Source: Alkalicoccobacillus porphyridii
GTDB lineage: Bacteria; Bacillota; Bacilli; Bacillales; Bacillaceae_D
Assembly: GCF_007293315.1 (NCBI RefSeq)
Contig: NZ_VLXZ01000015.1
Span: 1-64,000 of the forward strand
Reading direction: 5' to 3'
DNA length: 64,000 nt
Positions 1 through 11,705 of the stretch are shown piece by piece. A program made the translations under genes and the position numbers. A model generated the notes under the pieces. The model saw only the letters and a list, made by a program, of their open reading frames with translations. It was not told the DNA's origin and did no database searches. The stretch's first letter is position 1. The number at the start of each line of letters is the position of its first letter.

Positions 1-105
1 ATTGCGACTTTTTATGACTATGAGATATCGTGTATCTCTTCGTACGCTTGGCTTCTGTTCAGTTTTCAAAGAACTTCATAACGTGTCGCTGTCTGCGACT
101 TTTCT
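1..105 (-). other. rRNA operon leader (start of pre-16S transcript)
   Basis: Read on the minus strand this stretch follows a strong promoter and contains TTCTTTGAAAACTGAACA, the typical processing/antitermination-type element ahead of 16S rRNA in Bacilli. In B. subtilis lysS is followed by an rRNA operon, which fits. The 16S gene itself would lie beyond the left edge, so no rRNA is called. Element and context are seen; the operon is inferred. Confidence 0.75.
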
Positions 106-134
106 ATACTAACAAATCAATTTCTGATTGTCAA
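106..134 (-). promoter_or_regulatory. sigma-A promoter of rRNA operon
   Basis: On the minus strand TTGACA (129-134) and TAGTAT (106-111) are separated by exactly 17 bases, with A/T-rich sequence upstream. This is a near-consensus vegetative promoter pointing off the left edge into the rRNA leader. Confidence 0.8.
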
Positions 135-243
135 TATTAAATTTCTTTAAGGCGCTTCGTTCTTGGCGACAAGAAATAATATAACATCCTCACTAAGCGA
201 TTGCAACAGTTTTTTAAAACAAATGTAAAGAAAATATAAAGAA

Positions 244-276
244 GTTCACCTGACACGTTATCACCATCAGGTGAAC
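244..276 (-). terminator. rho-independent terminator after lysS
   Basis: A perfect 10-bp stem GTTCACCTGA/TCAGGTGAAC with a 13-base loop lies just beyond the lysS stop codon. A T-rich stretch follows on the minus strand. It separates lysS from the downstream rRNA promoter. Confidence 0.8.
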
Positions 277-295
277 CTACCCTAAAAAGACTTCT

Positions 296-1804
<1,509 letters not shown>

Positions 1805-1830
1805 TTAAAAGCAGGTGTCTTTGCACCTGC
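1805..1830 (-). terminator. Hairpin terminator between yazB and lysS
   Basis: GCAGGTG and CACCTGC form a 7-bp stem with a 6-base loop followed on the minus strand by TTTT. It resembles a weak intrinsic terminator within the fol-lysS operon, at the position where dusB would be expected. It could terminate partly or be a processing site. Confidence 0.55.
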
Positions 1831-1896
1831 GTGTAGATAATAGGCTTACAAAACCCTTTTCTCACCGCTACGTAAATCCCTTTTCAATCTATGGAG

Positions 1897-2097
1897 CTAT
1901 GGACGCAGTTCTTCGATGGATATTTCTAAAACTGAAGCCATTCTACGAAGTAATTGTTCATCCAAGTCACGTGTATCCCGTTCAATCTCACCTAAAATAG
2001 AAACCGACACACCGATTTTCTTTGCAAAGCTCTCTTGCGTGTAGCCCTTCAATTTGCGAAACGCTCGAATGCGCCTCCCCCAGTTTAAGGATTCCAC
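1897..2097 (-). CDS. yazB: Small XRE-family helix-turn-helix protein (YazB-like)
   Basis: A 66-residue protein that is essentially one Cro/C1-type DNA-binding domain: helices around residues 8-60 with the pattern GYTQESFAKKIGVSVSILGEIERD. It has no effector domain. Its place, directly after folK with a 13-base overlap, matches yazB of B. subtilis, a gene of unknown target. It is probably translationally coupled to folK. DNA binding is inferred from the fold; no operator is identified. Confidence 0.85.
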   Translation of the reverse strand: MESLNWGRRIRAFRKLKGYTQESFAKKIGVSVSILGEIERDTRDLDEQLLRRMASVLEISIEELRP

Positions 2098-2573
2098 ACT
2101 TGAACACCTTCTTTATCAATTAATTGCTCATATATATCCTGAATGGATAAACCGATATCCTTAAAATATAAATTAGGTGCAACTTCTAATAATGGAATGA
2201 TAACAAATGCCCTTTGCCACATTCTCGGATGAGGAAGATATAACCTCTCCAACTTCATATTTTCTTGATCGTATAGAAGAATGTCAAGGTCTATTGTTCT
2301 TGGGCCCCACTTTATTTCACGTTTCCTGCCAAGCTCCAGCTCAATTCGTTGCGTTTCTGAAAGTAGCTCTAAGGGTGATAAGCTCGTCTGTAAATAGACA
2401 ACCAAGTTTAAAAAGGCAGGCTGATCCACATACCCTACAGGCTCCGTTTCGTAAATAGATGATACCATCAGGATATCTATATCTTTAACAGCCCGCAATT
2501 GTGTAATAGCATCTTGGATATAGCCGTATCTGTCTTCCATGTTTGATCCAAGAGAAATATATACGTTAGCCAT
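2085..2573 (-). CDS. folK: HPPK, 6-hydroxymethyl-dihydropterin pyrophosphokinase
   Basis: Transfers pyrophosphate from ATP to 6-hydroxymethyl-7,8-dihydropterin, making the substrate for dihydropteroate synthase. The 162-residue length is typical, with the N-terminal ISLGSNMEDR motif, ETEPVGYVDQP, and the signature GPRTIDLDILLY near residues 90-101. It lies 3 bases after folB and overlaps yazB, in the continuous pabB-A-C-folP-B-K operon that makes folate from chorismate-derived p-aminobenzoate. Confidence 0.97.
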   Translation of the reverse strand: MANVYISLGSNMEDRYGYIQDAITQLRAVKDIDILMVSSIYETEPVGYVDQPAFLNLVVYLQTSLSPLELLSETQRIELELGRKREIKWGPRTIDLDILLYDQENMKLERLYLPHPRMWQRAFVIIPLLEVAPNLYFKDIGLSIQDIYEQLIDKEGVQVWNP

Positions 2574-2576
2574 ACG

Positions 2577-2939
2577 TCACCTCGATCTCGTCATTTCCAC
2601 AGAAACTGACTCATAATGACCAGGTATTGGCGGATCCGGTTTGATTAACACTACGGTACACCGCTGCAAATGCGGGTAGGCTGCAAGAAGGTCAGCTGTA
2701 ATGCGCTGCGTCACTGCCTCCAACAATTTGCGTGGCTCTCCTTCTACAATCCTTTGCACCCTAGAATAAACATCTCCGTAATCAATCGATTGATTTAGGT
2801 CATCGTTCTCTGCAGCTTCCGATAGATCAAGCTCTAAAGTAAGATCAACTTGGAAGCGCTGGCCTAGTTTTTGCTCTTCATCAAAGACCCCATGATACCC
2901 ATAGAATTTCATGCGATTTAACTGTATTTTATCCATCAT
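2577..2939 (-). CDS. folB: Dihydroneopterin aldolase
   Basis: Cleaves 7,8-dihydroneopterin to 6-hydroxymethyl-dihydropterin and glycolaldehyde. It is 120 residues, the normal size, with the N-terminal FYGYHGVFDEE motif (residues 12-22) carrying the conserved glutamate, SIDYGDVYS in the middle and the conserved C-terminal KPDPPIPGHYESV segment. Its start overlaps the folP stop by one base (2939), implying translational coupling. It supplies FolK directly. Confidence 0.97.
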   Translation of the reverse strand: MMDKIQLNRMKFYGYHGVFDEEQKLGQRFQVDLTLELDLSEAAENDDLNQSIDYGDVYSRVQRIVEGEPRKLLEAVTQRITADLLAAYPHLQRCTVVLIKPDPPIPGHYESVSVEMTRSR

Positions 2940-3754
2940 TATTGCCCCTTTCCAAGCAAGGCATCCATCATTTTGGCCATCCTGCTCATTTCCTTAATAT
3001 CATGAACTCGGATGATACTAGCGCCTTTTGACATACCGAGACAATTTGCTGCGCCTGTTCCTTCAAGTCGGTCCTCAACAGGAAGATCAAGCGCCTTTGA
3101 GATAAATGATTTTCTTGAAACACCAAGCAGCACAGGATATCCAAGCTTCGTAATCTCATCCAATCGTCGGATTACTTCAAGGTTTTGTTCATACGATTTC
3201 GCAAAGCCAACACCTGGATCAAGAATAATCTGTTCGTCTGTCACCCCTGCTTTTTTACAAATAGCTATACTCTCTCTTAAATCTGAACGCACATCATCCA
3301 TAAAAGAAGCGTACTCCCGATCGTTACGATTATGCATCAAGACAATAGTAGCCCCATTTTTCGCTGCCACCTTGGCCATCTCTGGATCTGCTTTAGCCCC
3401 CCAGACGTCATTAATAATAGATGCACCCGCTTGCAAAGCACGTTCAGCTACTTCAGCCTTATACGTATCAATTGATAGCGGTACGTCTACCTCCTGAACG
3501 AGTGCTTCTATAATAGGAATCACTCGACTCAGCTCTTCATCTTTATCTACTTTCTCCGCACCTGGTCGAGTGGATTCACCACCAACGTCTATGATATCTG
3601 CACCTTCAGCGACCAACTCACGTGCTCTTCTGATAGCAACCTCTAGTTGATTGTATTGCCCTCCATCAGAGAAGGAATCAGGCGTAATATTTAAAATGCC
3701 CATAATTTGAGTCTTCTCTTGTTCTCTTGAAGACCCATCCTGTCCTGCTACCAT
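2939..3754 (-). CDS. folP: Dihydropteroate synthase
   Basis: Condenses 6-hydroxymethyl-dihydropterin pyrophosphate with p-aminobenzoate; this enzyme is the sulfonamide target. It has 271 residues with both family signatures: GILNITPDSFSDGG (about 18-31) and GGESTRPGAEKV (about 58-69). INDVWG, the LDPGVGFAK loop and SRKSF follow. It is known as sul in B. subtilis. It sits between pabC and folB with 5-base and 1-base junctions, so PABA made by PabABC is used at once in the same operon. Confidence 0.97.
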   Translation of the reverse strand: MVAGQDGSSREQEKTQIMGILNITPDSFSDGGQYNQLEVAIRRARELVAEGADIIDVGGESTRPGAEKVDKDEELSRVIPIIEALVQEVDVPLSIDTYKAEVAERALQAGASIINDVWGAKADPEMAKVAAKNGATIVLMHNRNDREYASFMDDVRSDLRESIAICKKAGVTDEQIILDPGVGFAKSYEQNLEVIRRLDEITKLGYPVLLGVSRKSFISKALDLPVEDRLEGTGAANCLGMSKGASIIRVHDIKEMSRMAKMMDALLGKGQ

Positions 3755-3759
3755 ACACC

Positions 3760-4614
3760 TTACACTCCTACTTCAGCGATACTCCATCGCCGATTGGTAT
3801 CCCGTTTAAATGCTTCTTTAAGCTCTGTAATGATTGTACTTTCTCTAGCATACGATTGTTCCATACAACTTTCCACCCTAACAGACTCCTGGATCGAATT
3901 AGTTAAAAAAGCTTCATCAGCCTGCAGTAATGCTTCTTGGGTAAAATATCCCTCTTCAACTGGTATGCCTGTTTTCTTTAAGTGAGCGAGAACATACCTT
4001 CTGGTCACGCCATCCAGAATTCCTGTTTCTACAGCAGGAGTATATACCTTATTTGATTTTACCCAAAACACATTCGATACAATCCCTTCAGCCACCCAGC
4101 CAGCCTCCGTCAAGAAAATGCCTTCTTTATGTGGAGCATCTCCAATTTCCCTTTTAGCAAGAGCATTATTCAGGTAATGGTGTGACTTTAATCGCTTCGT
4201 TCCCTCTGGTGTGTTACGTCTTTGATTAAGTATAACAATTGATTTATCCTTTATTTGTTTTGGCAGTGGCTTCATAAAAACCGAAACCGTCGGCTGCTCG
4301 TAATATCCCGTATAAAGGCCAAGCTGTTCACTACCGGCTGACACATTCCACCTGACATAGGCATCCTCTAATTGATTAAGCTCAAGAAGGCGTTGAAGAA
4401 TACGTAGTGCTTCCTTTCTTGAGATCGACCATTTAATGCCTACTTCCTTTAAACCCTCTTCCATACGCTGAAAATGGTCATCCAGTAAAAAAGGATGACC
4501 GTTATATATACGAAATGTTTCAAATAGTCCTAGCCCATAAAGATAACCATGATCCATAATGGGGATCTTTGCATTTGTTTGTTCCACAAATTCCCCGTTT
4601 AAATAGATGTACAT
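3760..4614 (-). CDS. pabC: Aminodeoxychorismate lyase
   Basis: PLP-dependent fold-type IV enzyme that releases pyruvate from 4-amino-4-deoxychorismate to give p-aminobenzoate. The 284-residue protein shows [16 protein letters not shown] near the N-terminus, LKSHHYLNN (the region of the PLP lysine) in the middle and the cofactor-phosphate segment [10 protein letters not shown] and [10 protein letters not shown]. It overlaps pabA by 16 bases. The family also includes branched-chain and D-amino-acid aminotransferases; the operon context settles the call. Confidence 0.94.
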   Translation of the reverse strand: MYIYLNGEFVEQTNAKIPIMDHGYLYGLGLFETFRIYNGHPFLLDDHFQRMEEGLKEVGIKWSISRKEALRILQRLLELNQLEDAYVRWNVSAGSEQLGLYTGYYEQPTVSVFMKPLPKQIKDKSIVILNQRRNTPEGTKRLKSHHYLNNALAKREIGDAPHKEGIFLTEAGWVAEGIVSNVFWVKSNKVYTPAVETGILDGVTRRYVLAHLKKTGIPVEEGYFTQEALLQADEAFLTNSIQESVRVESCMEQSYARESTIITELKEAFKRDTNRRWSIAEVGV

Positions 4615-5192
4615 GCATGATCTCCCGTATGCATTTCAATAAAATTACGTAGAAGCTGCTTCCCTTCACCAGTCATAATCGATTCGGGATGGAACTGTAC
4701 ACCCTCTATTGGCAGCTCTTTATGACGAATAGCCATTATTTCGCCTTCTTCCGTCTCAGCTGAGATAACAAAGCATTCAGGAAGCGTTTCTTTTTTTACA
4801 ATTAATGAGTGGTATCGCGTAGCAACCATCGGGGATGGCAGTCCCGCAAAAATTGTTTGCTTATCATGGTTAATTTCTGAGGTCTTGCCATGCATCAGAC
4901 GCCCTGCACGGATGACATCGCCACCAAATACTTGAGCAATAGATTGGTGACCTAAACATACTCCGAAAATAGGGATCTTGCCTGCAAAATAACGAATCGC
5001 TTCCATGCTAATACCTGCCTCATTAGGGCTGCAAGGACCTGGCGAAATCATTAAAATCGTTGGAGCCAGCTCTTCAATTTCTTGAAGGGTGATTTGATCA
5101 TTTCTTTTTACAACAAGCTCCTGTCCCATTTCCCCTAAATATTGAACTAAATTGTACGTAAACGAATCGTAGTTATCAATCATAAGAATCAT
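4599..5192 (-). CDS. pabA: Aminodeoxychorismate synthase glutaminase subunit
   Basis: Class I glutamine amidotransferase that feeds ammonia to PabB. The 197 residues carry the nucleophile motif FGVCLGHQ (Cys79) and the HPES histidine/glutamate pair near residue 168. In B. subtilis the single PabA (TrpG) also serves anthranilate synthase; no trp gene is visible here, so the dual role is possible but not shown. It is followed within 16 bases of overlap by pabC and lies 14 bases after pabB. Confidence 0.95.
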   Translation of the reverse strand: MILMIDNYDSFTYNLVQYLGEMGQELVVKRNDQITLQEIEELAPTILMISPGPCSPNEAGISMEAIRYFAGKIPIFGVCLGHQSIAQVFGGDVIRAGRLMHGKTSEINHDKQTIFAGLPSPMVATRYHSLIVKKETLPECFVISAETEEGEIMAIRHKELPIEGVQFHPESIMTGEGKQLLRNFIEMHTGDHACTSI

Positions 5193-5206
5193 TTTGCTTT
5201 TCCTCC

Positions 5207-6670
5207 TCAGCTCATCTGTTTTTCTTTCTTCCTATGCTCATCTTCACTCAACTCAAGCGCACGCCAAAGGGCACGTGCCTTCTTAAACGATTCCTTGTAT
5301 TCCTGATAGGGATTTGAATCACTTACAATGCCTGCACCAGCTTGTACATGTGCACACCCATCATAGCAGATCATTGTGCGGATTGTAATATTTAGCTCCA
5401 TGTCGCCATGAAAACCAATCCAGCCAATAGCCCCCGTATAAATCCCCCTACGCACAGGCTCTAGCTCTTCAATAATTTCCATCGTTCTTACTTTGGGAGC
5501 CCCCGTGATGGTTCCTCCTGGAAATACAGCTCTTATCACATCATAGACGGATAAATTCTCTGCTAGCTTTCCAATGACATTAGAAACTAGGTGCATCACA
5601 TGGGAATATCGTTCAATAACCATTAGTTCATCCACTTGAACCGTGCCGTATTCCGAGACTCGGCCAAGGTCATTCCGTTCCAGGTCAACGAGCATGACAT
5701 GCTCTGCTCGTTCTTTTTCATTTGAGAACAATGAATGTGCGAGCCTTTGATCGTCTTGCTCTGTTTCACCCCTGGAGCGCGTCCCTGCGATAGGCCTTGT
5801 ACTTAGCTCACTACCCTTCTTTTTTACGAGCAATTCAGGAGAGGCACTTACCAATTGAAAATCCGGTGTATGCATATAGCCCATATAAGGTGAGGGATTT
5901 AGTTTTCTGAGCTGCTCGTAGACGTGCATCGGTTCAACATGAAGTGGCTTTGTTTCACGCAAGGATAAATTAACCTGAAACACATCTCCCTGCGCTATAT
6001 ATTCTTGAATAACCTTCACCGCTTGAACGAACTGTTCTTCCGACATACTAGCAGATGGCTTTTGTTCCTCACGTACCTGAACGTGACGGCCTTTTACTTT
6101 TGAAACGTTGGATGGCTTCTGCTTCCATGCTTCTTGGTAGCGATCTAGCTTTGCGAGAAGATCCTGCTCCTCCTCCGCCTCACCGTTCACGCAGATACTC
6201 AACGTTTTCTCTCTATGATCAAAAACAAATACATCATTAAACAGCATGAGGAATACTTCCGGTAATCCTAAATCATCTTTTGATGAATTTGGTAGCTTTT
6301 CAATCTCACGTACCACATCATAGCTAAAGTAACCAATAGCTCCGCCTTGAAAAGGGATATCATATTCAGCTACTTCTGATGGATTAATAGCATATGGCTT
6401 CATTACTTCTTCTAGACTTTCTAATAATGATCCTTCCCAAACTTTTTTCTCTTCGCCGATCGTAAGTGTTAGTTTCTTGGCTCTGCCTTCAATTACTGCA
6501 AATGGATCGATCCCCATCATACTATAGCGCCCACCTCTTCCACTTTCTAAGAGAACATGTCTCTCGGACTGTTCGGCAAACGCTTGATAGGTAGTGAACC
6601 AGTTCGATTCAGTAAGAGAAAAGGACGAGACTCTGGTAATTCTTGACGCTGTATTTTTCGGAGCAGCCAT
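5207..6670 (-). CDS. pabB: Aminodeoxychorismate synthase component I
   Basis: Converts chorismate plus ammonia to 4-amino-4-deoxychorismate. About 487 residues: an N-terminal TrpE-like region and a C-terminal chorismate-binding domain with ISGTRSRG-like [40 protein letters not shown] and [11 protein letters not shown] place the start at the ATG ending at 6670, 8 bases after GGAG; a GTG seven codons earlier overlaps that ribosome site. It could be mistaken for TrpE, but adjacency to pabA/pabC/folP points to PabB. Separated from cysK by a terminator. Confidence 0.93.
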   Translation of the reverse strand: MAAPKNTASRITRVSSFSLTESNWFTTYQAFAEQSERHVLLESGRGGRYSMMGIDPFAVIEGRAKKLTLTIGEEKKVWEGSLLESLEEVMKPYAINPSEVAEYDIPFQGGAIGYFSYDVVREIEKLPNSSKDDLGLPEVFLMLFNDVFVFDHREKTLSICVNGEAEEEQDLLAKLDRYQEAWKQKPSNVSKVKGRHVQVREEQKPSASMSEEQFVQAVKVIQEYIAQGDVFQVNLSLRETKPLHVEPMHVYEQLRKLNPSPYMGYMHTPDFQLVSASPELLVKKKGSELSTRPIAGTRSRGETEQDDQRLAHSLFSNEKERAEHVMLVDLERNDLGRVSEYGTVQVDELMVIERYSHVMHLVSNVIGKLAENLSVYDVIRAVFPGGTITGAPKVRTMEIIEELEPVRRGIYTGAIGWIGFHGDMELNITIRTMICYDGCAHVQAGAGIVSDSNPYQEYKESFKKARALWRALELSEDEHRKKEKQMS

Positions 6671-6785
6671 GACGTGTTCTCCCTCTTTCACCTGTCAGAT
6701 ATGGCTTCTATTGTACATGACATCTGCACATAAGAAAAGACAGTCCCACCTCACAGGACTATCTCTATTTCCAGCACTGTCATAA

Positions 6786-6815
6786 TAAAAAAGGCTCCGA
6801 GGAGTCCCCGAGAGC
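6786..6815 (-). terminator. Terminator after cysK
   Basis: On the minus strand GGCTCTCGGGGACTCCTCGGAGCC forms a near-complete stem followed by TTTTTT. It closes the cysK transcript ahead of pabB. Confidence 0.75.
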
Positions 6816-6823
6816 CATTTTCA

Positions 6824-7750
6824 TTATTCTTCTTCGAACTGATAAAGAGCTGTACTTAGATATCTTTCTCCATTTGAAGGAATCACAGCTACAACCTTTT
6901 TACCCGGTCCAAGCTTCTCAGCGACTTGAAGTGCTGCATAAATCGCTGCACCAGAAGAAATTCCACCCAGGATCCCTTCTTCACGTGCTGCCTTGCGAGC
7001 AAATTCAAACGATTGATCCGTTGTCACCTGGATAACCTCATCATAAATTTCTTGATTTAATATTTTTGGTACAAATCCAGGCCCAATCCCTTGGATCTTA
7101 TGTGGTCCAGGCTTTCCACCCGACAGAACAGGCGAATCCGCTGGCTCAACTGCAACAATTTGCACCTCTGGAAAGTGCTCCTTCAACAAGCCACCTGCTC
7201 CCGTAATGGTTCCTCCTGTTCCGATACCTGAAACAAAAGCATCCAGTTGACCATCGACTTGTTCAAGCAATTCTTTACCCGTTGTCGAACGGTGAATAGC
7301 CGGGTTAGCTTCATTCTCAAATTGTTGAGGCATAAAGTAGCCATGCTCATTTGCAAGCTCTGTCGCTTTGCGAATAGCTCCACCCATACCTTCAGGTCCA
7401 GGTGTTAAAACAACCTCTGCACCATAAGCACGAAGAAGATTACGTCGCTCTAAACTCATGGTTTCAGGCATAACTAAAATCGCTTTAAAACCTTTTGCGG
7501 CCGCTACCATAGCAAGGCCTATTCCTGTGTTACCGCTTGTAGGCTCAACAAATGAATCACCAGGCTTAATTTTACCAGCTTCCTCCGCAGCTTCAAGCAT
7601 CGCTAGAGAAATGCGATCCTTTACACTGCTTCCAGGATTATAATACTCAAGCTTTAAATAAACATCAGCATGTTTGTCACTTGTTAACCTATTTAATTTC
7701 ACTAACGGCGTATTTCCAATCAAATCAAGTACAGAATTTACAGCAGTCAT
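6824..7750 (-). CDS. cysK: Cysteine synthase A (O-acetylserine sulfhydrylase)
   Basis: PLP enzyme that makes cysteine from O-acetylserine and sulfide. It has 308 residues with NPGSSVKDR carrying the Schiff-base lysine (Lys44), the substrate loop TSGNTG near residue 70, and GTGGT(I)TG binding the cofactor phosphate near 175. Start ATG is preceded by AAGGAGG. It has its own promoter and terminator. In B. subtilis yacD, a PrsA-like gene, lies between hslO and cysK; it is absent here. Confidence 0.97.
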   Translation of the reverse strand: MTAVNSVLDLIGNTPLVKLNRLTSDKHADVYLKLEYYNPGSSVKDRISLAMLEAAEEAGKIKPGDSFVEPTSGNTGIGLAMVAAAKGFKAILVMPETMSLERRNLLRAYGAEVVLTPGPEGMGGAIRKATELANEHGYFMPQQFENEANPAIHRSTTGKELLEQVDGQLDAFVSGIGTGGTITGAGGLLKEHFPEVQIVAVEPADSPVLSGGKPGPHKIQGIGPGFVPKILNQEIYDEVIQVTTDQSFEFARKAAREEGILGGISSGAAIYAALQVAEKLGPGKKVVAVIPSNGERYLSTALYQFEEE

Positions 7751-7796
7751 AATGTGCCTCCTTAATTCCTAGTAATTTTATTGGTTTAATAAAATA

Positions 7797-7825
7797 ATCT
7801 TAGCAGAACTCCCTAGATAAGTCAA
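7797..7825 (-). promoter_or_regulatory. sigma-A promoter of cysK
   Basis: TTGACT (7820-7825) and TAAGAT (7797-7802) with a 17-base spacer on the minus strand. Between the -10 and the ribosome site is an A/T-rich stretch ending ACTAGGAATTAA, which could be a site for a cysteine regulator such as CymR (known for cysK in Bacillus). That assignment is only a suggestion. Confidence 0.65.
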
Positions 7826-7859
7826 TGAATCTACTAATAGAATTGAAGGATTTTACCAA

Positions 7860-8741
7860 TTACTTCGCAGCTTGCAGCTTCAGTTCTTTTAATTCATTTT
7901 CGGTAAACTGATACTTCTCATTACAAAAATGACAAACCGTCTCAGCACCGCCATCCTCTTCAATCATAGAACCAATCTCCGCTTGACCAAGACTAATAAT
8001 TGCCTGACCAATTCGTTCTTTCGAGCACGTACAGTTAAAGAGGATATCAATCGTTTCATGAATGGTCACGGCCTCTTCCCCTAAAATAGCATAAAGCATT
8101 TCTTCAGGTGGCATACCAAGCTCAACTAGCTTAGAAATTGGAGGGATGCTCGACAAACGCTTTTCAATTTCAGAAATAACCTTATCCGTAGCCCCCGGCA
8201 TTAACTGAATAATAAATCCCCCAGCTGCCTTCACAGTATTATCGGGATTAACTAACACGCCTACCCCTACAGAAGAAGGAGTTTGTTCGGAATTTGCAAA
8301 GTAGTAGGTGAAATCATCGCCAAGCTCTCCAGACACGATAGGCACGCTACCCGTAAAGGGTTCCTTCATGCCAAGATCTTTCACAACGGAGAGTGCGCCA
8401 GTTGTACCCACTGCTCTTGCGACGTCAAGCTTCCCATGCTGATTTAAGTCAAAATGAATCTGGGGATTAGACACATAACCACGGGTCTCACCATGTGCAT
8501 TACTGTCACAGACGATCGCGCCAATAGGACCGCCACCTTCCACTTTCACAGTCAGTTTTTCATTCCCCTTTAGCATCATACCCATCATAGAGCTTGCCAT
8601 CATGGTTCTTCCAAGAGCCGCTGAGGCGGTAGGCCACGTGCCTTGTCGTTTTACCGCTTCATTTACCATGTCTGTAGCTACTAAGGCGTATGCGCGAACG
8701 GTTCCATTATATGCTGTTGATTTCACTAAATAATCCTTCAT
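7860..8741 (-). CDS. hslO: Hsp33 redox-regulated chaperonin
   Basis: Holdase chaperone switched on by disulfide formation when its zinc is lost. About 293 residues. The C-terminal zinc center is complete: CTC (CxC) near residue 234 and CHFC (CxxC) near 267, followed by the usual KYQF segment. I prefer the ATG ending at 8741, 8 bases after GGAG, to the in-frame GTG three codons upstream. It follows coaX by 15 bases, the conserved ftsH-coaX-hslO-cysK order. Confidence 0.95.
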   Translation of the reverse strand: MKDYLVKSTAYNGTVRAYALVATDMVNEAVKRQGTWPTASAALGRTMMASSMMGMMLKGNEKLTVKVEGGGPIGAIVCDSNAHGETRGYVSNPQIHFDLNQHGKLDVARAVGTTGALSVVKDLGMKEPFTGSVPIVSGELGDDFTYYFANSEQTPSSVGVGVLVNPDNTVKAAGGFIIQLMPGATDKVISEIEKRLSSIPPISKLVELGMPPEEMLYAILGEEAVTIHETIDILFNCTCSKERIGQAIISLGQAEIGSMIEEDGGAETVCHFCNEKYQFTENELKELKLQAAK

Positions 8742-8756
8742 GCTGTCCACTCCACT

Positions 8757-9527
8757 TCACGTATTTTTTTCATAAATGGTTTTAAGCCCCTTCAACGTTA
8801 ACAAAGGATCAACAACATCAATGGATGTGGTCTCTGGTCCTAATAGCTCCGCTAATCCCCCTGTTGCAATAACGGTTGGGTTGGTGTGAGGCTTAGCTTC
8901 TTTTTTTATACGGGCAATAATACCCTCTACTTGACCGATATAGCCATAAAACGTACCGGCTTGCATGGCATGAACGGTGTTTTTTCCTAGTATATGCTTC
9001 GGCTTTGCAAGCTCAACCTTTGGCAATTTTGATGCTTTTTGATATAGGGCTTCAGCAGCCACCGTCATTCCCGGCGCGATAGCCCCTCCCACGTATTGTT
9101 CCTTTTCATTGATATAACAATACGTAGTAGCCGTACCAAAATCAACTATGATAGCTGGGGATCCATAATAGGTGGTTGCGCCAACTGCATTCGCAATGCG
9201 ATCAGACCCTACTTCCCGAGGGTTCTCATATAAGATGTTCAGTCCGGTTTTCACCCCTGGCCCAATGACCATTGGTTTTTGCTTCAGATACAAATTGCAC
9301 ATCCGCTCTAATGTATAGATAATGGGTGGAACAACGGAAGACATGATAATTCCAGAGATATCAGCAAATGTGATTTGTTCGTCCGCAAATAACGAACGGA
9401 GAAGCATCGCATACTCATCCGATGTTTTTTGGCGGTCTGTTGCTACCCGCCACGATCTAATCAGTGTACCCTTTTGATATACTCCCAAAACGATTGATGA
9501 ATTGCCCACATCCATGACCAAAATCAT
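8757..9527 (-). CDS. coaX: Type III pantothenate kinase
   Basis: Phosphorylates pantothenate, the first step of coenzyme A synthesis. The 256-residue protein belongs to the ASKHA fold: DVGNSS at residues 6-11 binds the ATP phosphates, VGSDRIAN at about 107-114 and DFGTATTY at about 129-136 are hallmarks of the CoaX type. It lies between ftsH and hslO, as in B. subtilis, with its own upstream space after the ftsH terminator. Confidence 0.96.
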   Translation of the reverse strand: MILVMDVGNSSIVLGVYQKGTLIRSWRVATDRQKTSDEYAMLLRSLFADEQITFADISGIIMSSVVPPIIYTLERMCNLYLKQKPMVIGPGVKTGLNILYENPREVGSDRIANAVGATTYYGSPAIIVDFGTATTYCYINEKEQYVGGAIAPGMTVAAEALYQKASKLPKVELAKPKHILGKNTVHAMQAGTFYGYIGQVEGIIARIKKEAKPHTNPTVIATGGLAELLGPETTSIDVVDPLLTLKGLKTIYEKNT

Positions 9528-9600
9528 TTACCCTTCACATCCTTCTTGCTCTCTAGTTTATTATGCCCTTAAACCTGCAACACGGCAAAAAAACTGCCTG

Positions 9601-9636
9601 AAAAAGAAAAAGAAGATACCCAATAAGGGCACCTTC
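9601..9636 (-). terminator. Terminator after ftsH
   Basis: A 10-bp stem (9612-9621 with 9627-9636, two G-T pairs, AATAA loop) followed on the minus strand by TTCTTTTTCTTTTT. It ends the ftsH transcript. Confidence 0.85.
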
Positions 9637-9650
9637 TAATTCATACAGCA

Positions 9651-11636
9651 TTAACGTCGATCAATATCCTGATCTCCGCCCTCAGCAGGTGGTTCATTTT
9701 CACCTTGCTCCAGGTTGGTTGTTTCTTCGTATGGAGTACCACTTGCCTGGTCATCCTTACCATTAATATTCACTTTAACATCAGTACCCTTTGGTTTGTT
9801 ACCATGATGATTCTCAGGTAGCTTACCTTCGTTAACCAATGAAAGAATTTGCTCTGCATCAAGTGTTTCTAGCTCAATTAATGATTCAGCCACTCGATCT
9901 AGGCTTTCTTTATTTTCAAGAAGGATCTGCTTACACTTCTCGTATGCATCCTTAATGATTTTTTGAACTTCTAAGTCTATTTCGTGAGCGATTGCATCAC
10001 TATAGTTCTGTTCATTTTGAATATCACGGCCTAAGAACACTTGGCCTCCTGAGCTTTGACCAAATTGCATCGGTCCAAGCTTTTCACTCATACCATATTC
10101 AGTGACCATTTTCCGGGCAATACCGGTTGCACGTTGGAAATCATTATGAGCACCAGTACTTACCTCACCGAATTGAATTTCCTCAGCTACACGTCCACCA
10201 AGCAATCCAATAATTTTGTCGATAAGCTCAGGCTTTGTCATAAAGTAACGATCTTCTTTCGGTAGCATCATGGCGTAGCCTCCAGCCATACCACGAGGAA
10301 CGATGGTTACCTTATGCACAATATCTGCGCCTTCAAGCTTTACACCAACAACCGTATGACCTGCTTCATGCCAAGCAACAATGTTTTTCTCTTTCTCAGA
10401 GATTACACGGCTTTTCTTAGCTGGTCCGGCAATAACTCTATCAATGGCCTCTTCAATATGAGTCATGCCAATTTGAGTATTATTGTCCCTGGCAGCTACA
10501 AGCGCTGCTTCGTTTAGAAGGTTCTCAAGATCGGCACCAGAGAATCCTGGTGTTCTAGTTGCAATAACATCCAATTTAACGTCATCAGATAAAGGCTTAT
10601 TACGTGCATGTACATGAAGTACCTGCTCACGCCCTTTAACATCTGGACGGTTTACCTGAATCTGACGGTCAAAACGACCTGGACGTAATAATGCAGGGTC
10701 AAGAATATCAGAACGGTTTGTCGCGGCAATGATAATAATTCCTTCATTTGAGCTAAATCCGTCCATTTCAACAAGCAATTGGTTTAGTGTTTGTTCACGC
10801 TCGTCATGTCCGCCACCAAGTCCGGCACCACGCTGACGACCAACTGCATCAATCTCATCGATAAAAATGATACACGGTGCATTTTTCTTAGCGTTCTCAA
10901 ATAAATCACGAACACGTGAAGCACCTACACCTACAAACATTTCGACGAAGTCAGAACCACTAATAGAGAAGAATGGAACGCCCGCTTCACCCGAAACAGC
11001 TCGTGCAAGTAGCGTTTTACCTGTACCCGGAGGACCCACTAGAAGGACCCCTTTAGGGATACGCGCACCAATAGCTGAGAACTTACGTGGATCCTTTAGA
11101 AATTCAACCACTTCAACCAGTTCTGCTTTTTCTTCATCAGCACCTGCTACGTCTTTGAATTTTGCTTTTTTCTTGTCGTCACTTACCATTTTCGCCTTAC
11201 TCTTACCAAAGCTCATGACACGGTTACCGCCACCTTGTGCTTGGCTCATAAGGAAAATAAACAGGATAATAATAATGACAAACGGAATTAACGATGTAAA
11301 GATAGCTACCCAGCTATTTGTTTCATCAGCAGGCAAGATATCTACATCACTTTGAGCCTGAGCTAAAAGTTCAGATGTTTGTTCACTACGTAAGACATAC
11401 GTTTCAAAGTACGCATCATCTTCTGCTCCTTCAAACTGACCTCGAATCAAATAAACTTCTCGTTCCGGTTTTATACTGAAGGTATCAACGTCACCTTGTT
11501 CAAGTCGTTGAGTAAAATCATTGTAGTTGAGTTCTTCAATGTCACTTTGATCCGTGTTAATGACACTCACAATACCAATAATGACCAAAAAGATAAGCAA
11601 ATAAAAGATGGTATTTCTAAAAACACGATTATTCAT
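9651..11636 (-). CDS. ftsH: ATP-dependent zinc metalloprotease FtsH
   Basis: Membrane AAA+ protease for quality control and regulated proteolysis. About 661 residues from the ATG ending at 11636, chosen because GGGAGGAGGTC stands just ahead; in-frame sequence extends 16 codons further but covers that site. Two membrane segments (about 9-26 and 114-131) flank an external domain. The AAA module has Walker A GPPGTGKT (201-208), [11 protein letters not shown] and the SRH region. HEAGH (423-427) binds zinc. The tail is acidic. Transcribed from its own promoter after hpt. Confidence 0.97.
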   Translation of the reverse strand: MNNRVFRNTIFYLLIFLVIIGIVSVINTDQSDIEELNYNDFTQRLEQGDVDTFSIKPEREVYLIRGQFEGAEDDAYFETYVLRSEQTSELLAQAQSDVDILPADETNSWVAIFTSLIPFVIIIILFIFLMSQAQGGGNRVMSFGKSKAKMVSDDKKKAKFKDVAGADEEKAELVEVVEFLKDPRKFSAIGARIPKGVLLVGPPGTGKTLLARAVSGEAGVPFFSISGSDFVEMFVGVGASRVRDLFENAKKNAPCIIFIDEIDAVGRQRGAGLGGGHDEREQTLNQLLVEMDGFSSNEGIIIIAATNRSDILDPALLRPGRFDRQIQVNRPDVKGREQVLHVHARNKPLSDDVKLDVIATRTPGFSGADLENLLNEAALVAARDNNTQIGMTHIEEAIDRVIAGPAKKSRVISEKEKNIVAWHEAGHTVVGVKLEGADIVHKVTIVPRGMAGGYAMMLPKEDRYFMTKPELIDKIIGLLGGRVAEEIQFGEVSTGAHNDFQRATGIARKMVTEYGMSEKLGPMQFGQSSGGQVFLGRDIQNEQNYSDAIAHEIDLEVQKIIKDAYEKCKQILLENKESLDRVAESLIELETLDAEQILSLVNEGKLPENHHGNKPKGTDVKVNINGKDDQASGTPYEETTNLEQGENEPPAEGGDQDIDRR

Positions 11637-11672
11637 TCTAGACCTCCTCCCACGTCCAACAAAGCTGCAATA

Positions 11673-11702
11673 ATAGTACCACAATGGACTTTAAGTCCAC
11701 AA
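11673..11702 (-). promoter_or_regulatory. Probable ftsH promoter with palindrome in the spacer
   Basis: TTGTGG (11697-11702) and TACTAT (11673-11678) with an 18-base spacer on the minus strand, 36 bases before the ftsH start. A perfect odd palindrome TGGACTTTAAGTCCA (11685-11699) fills the spacer and overlaps the -35, which is where an operator would act. The -35 is imperfect. Confidence 0.5.
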
Positions 11703-11705
11703 ATA

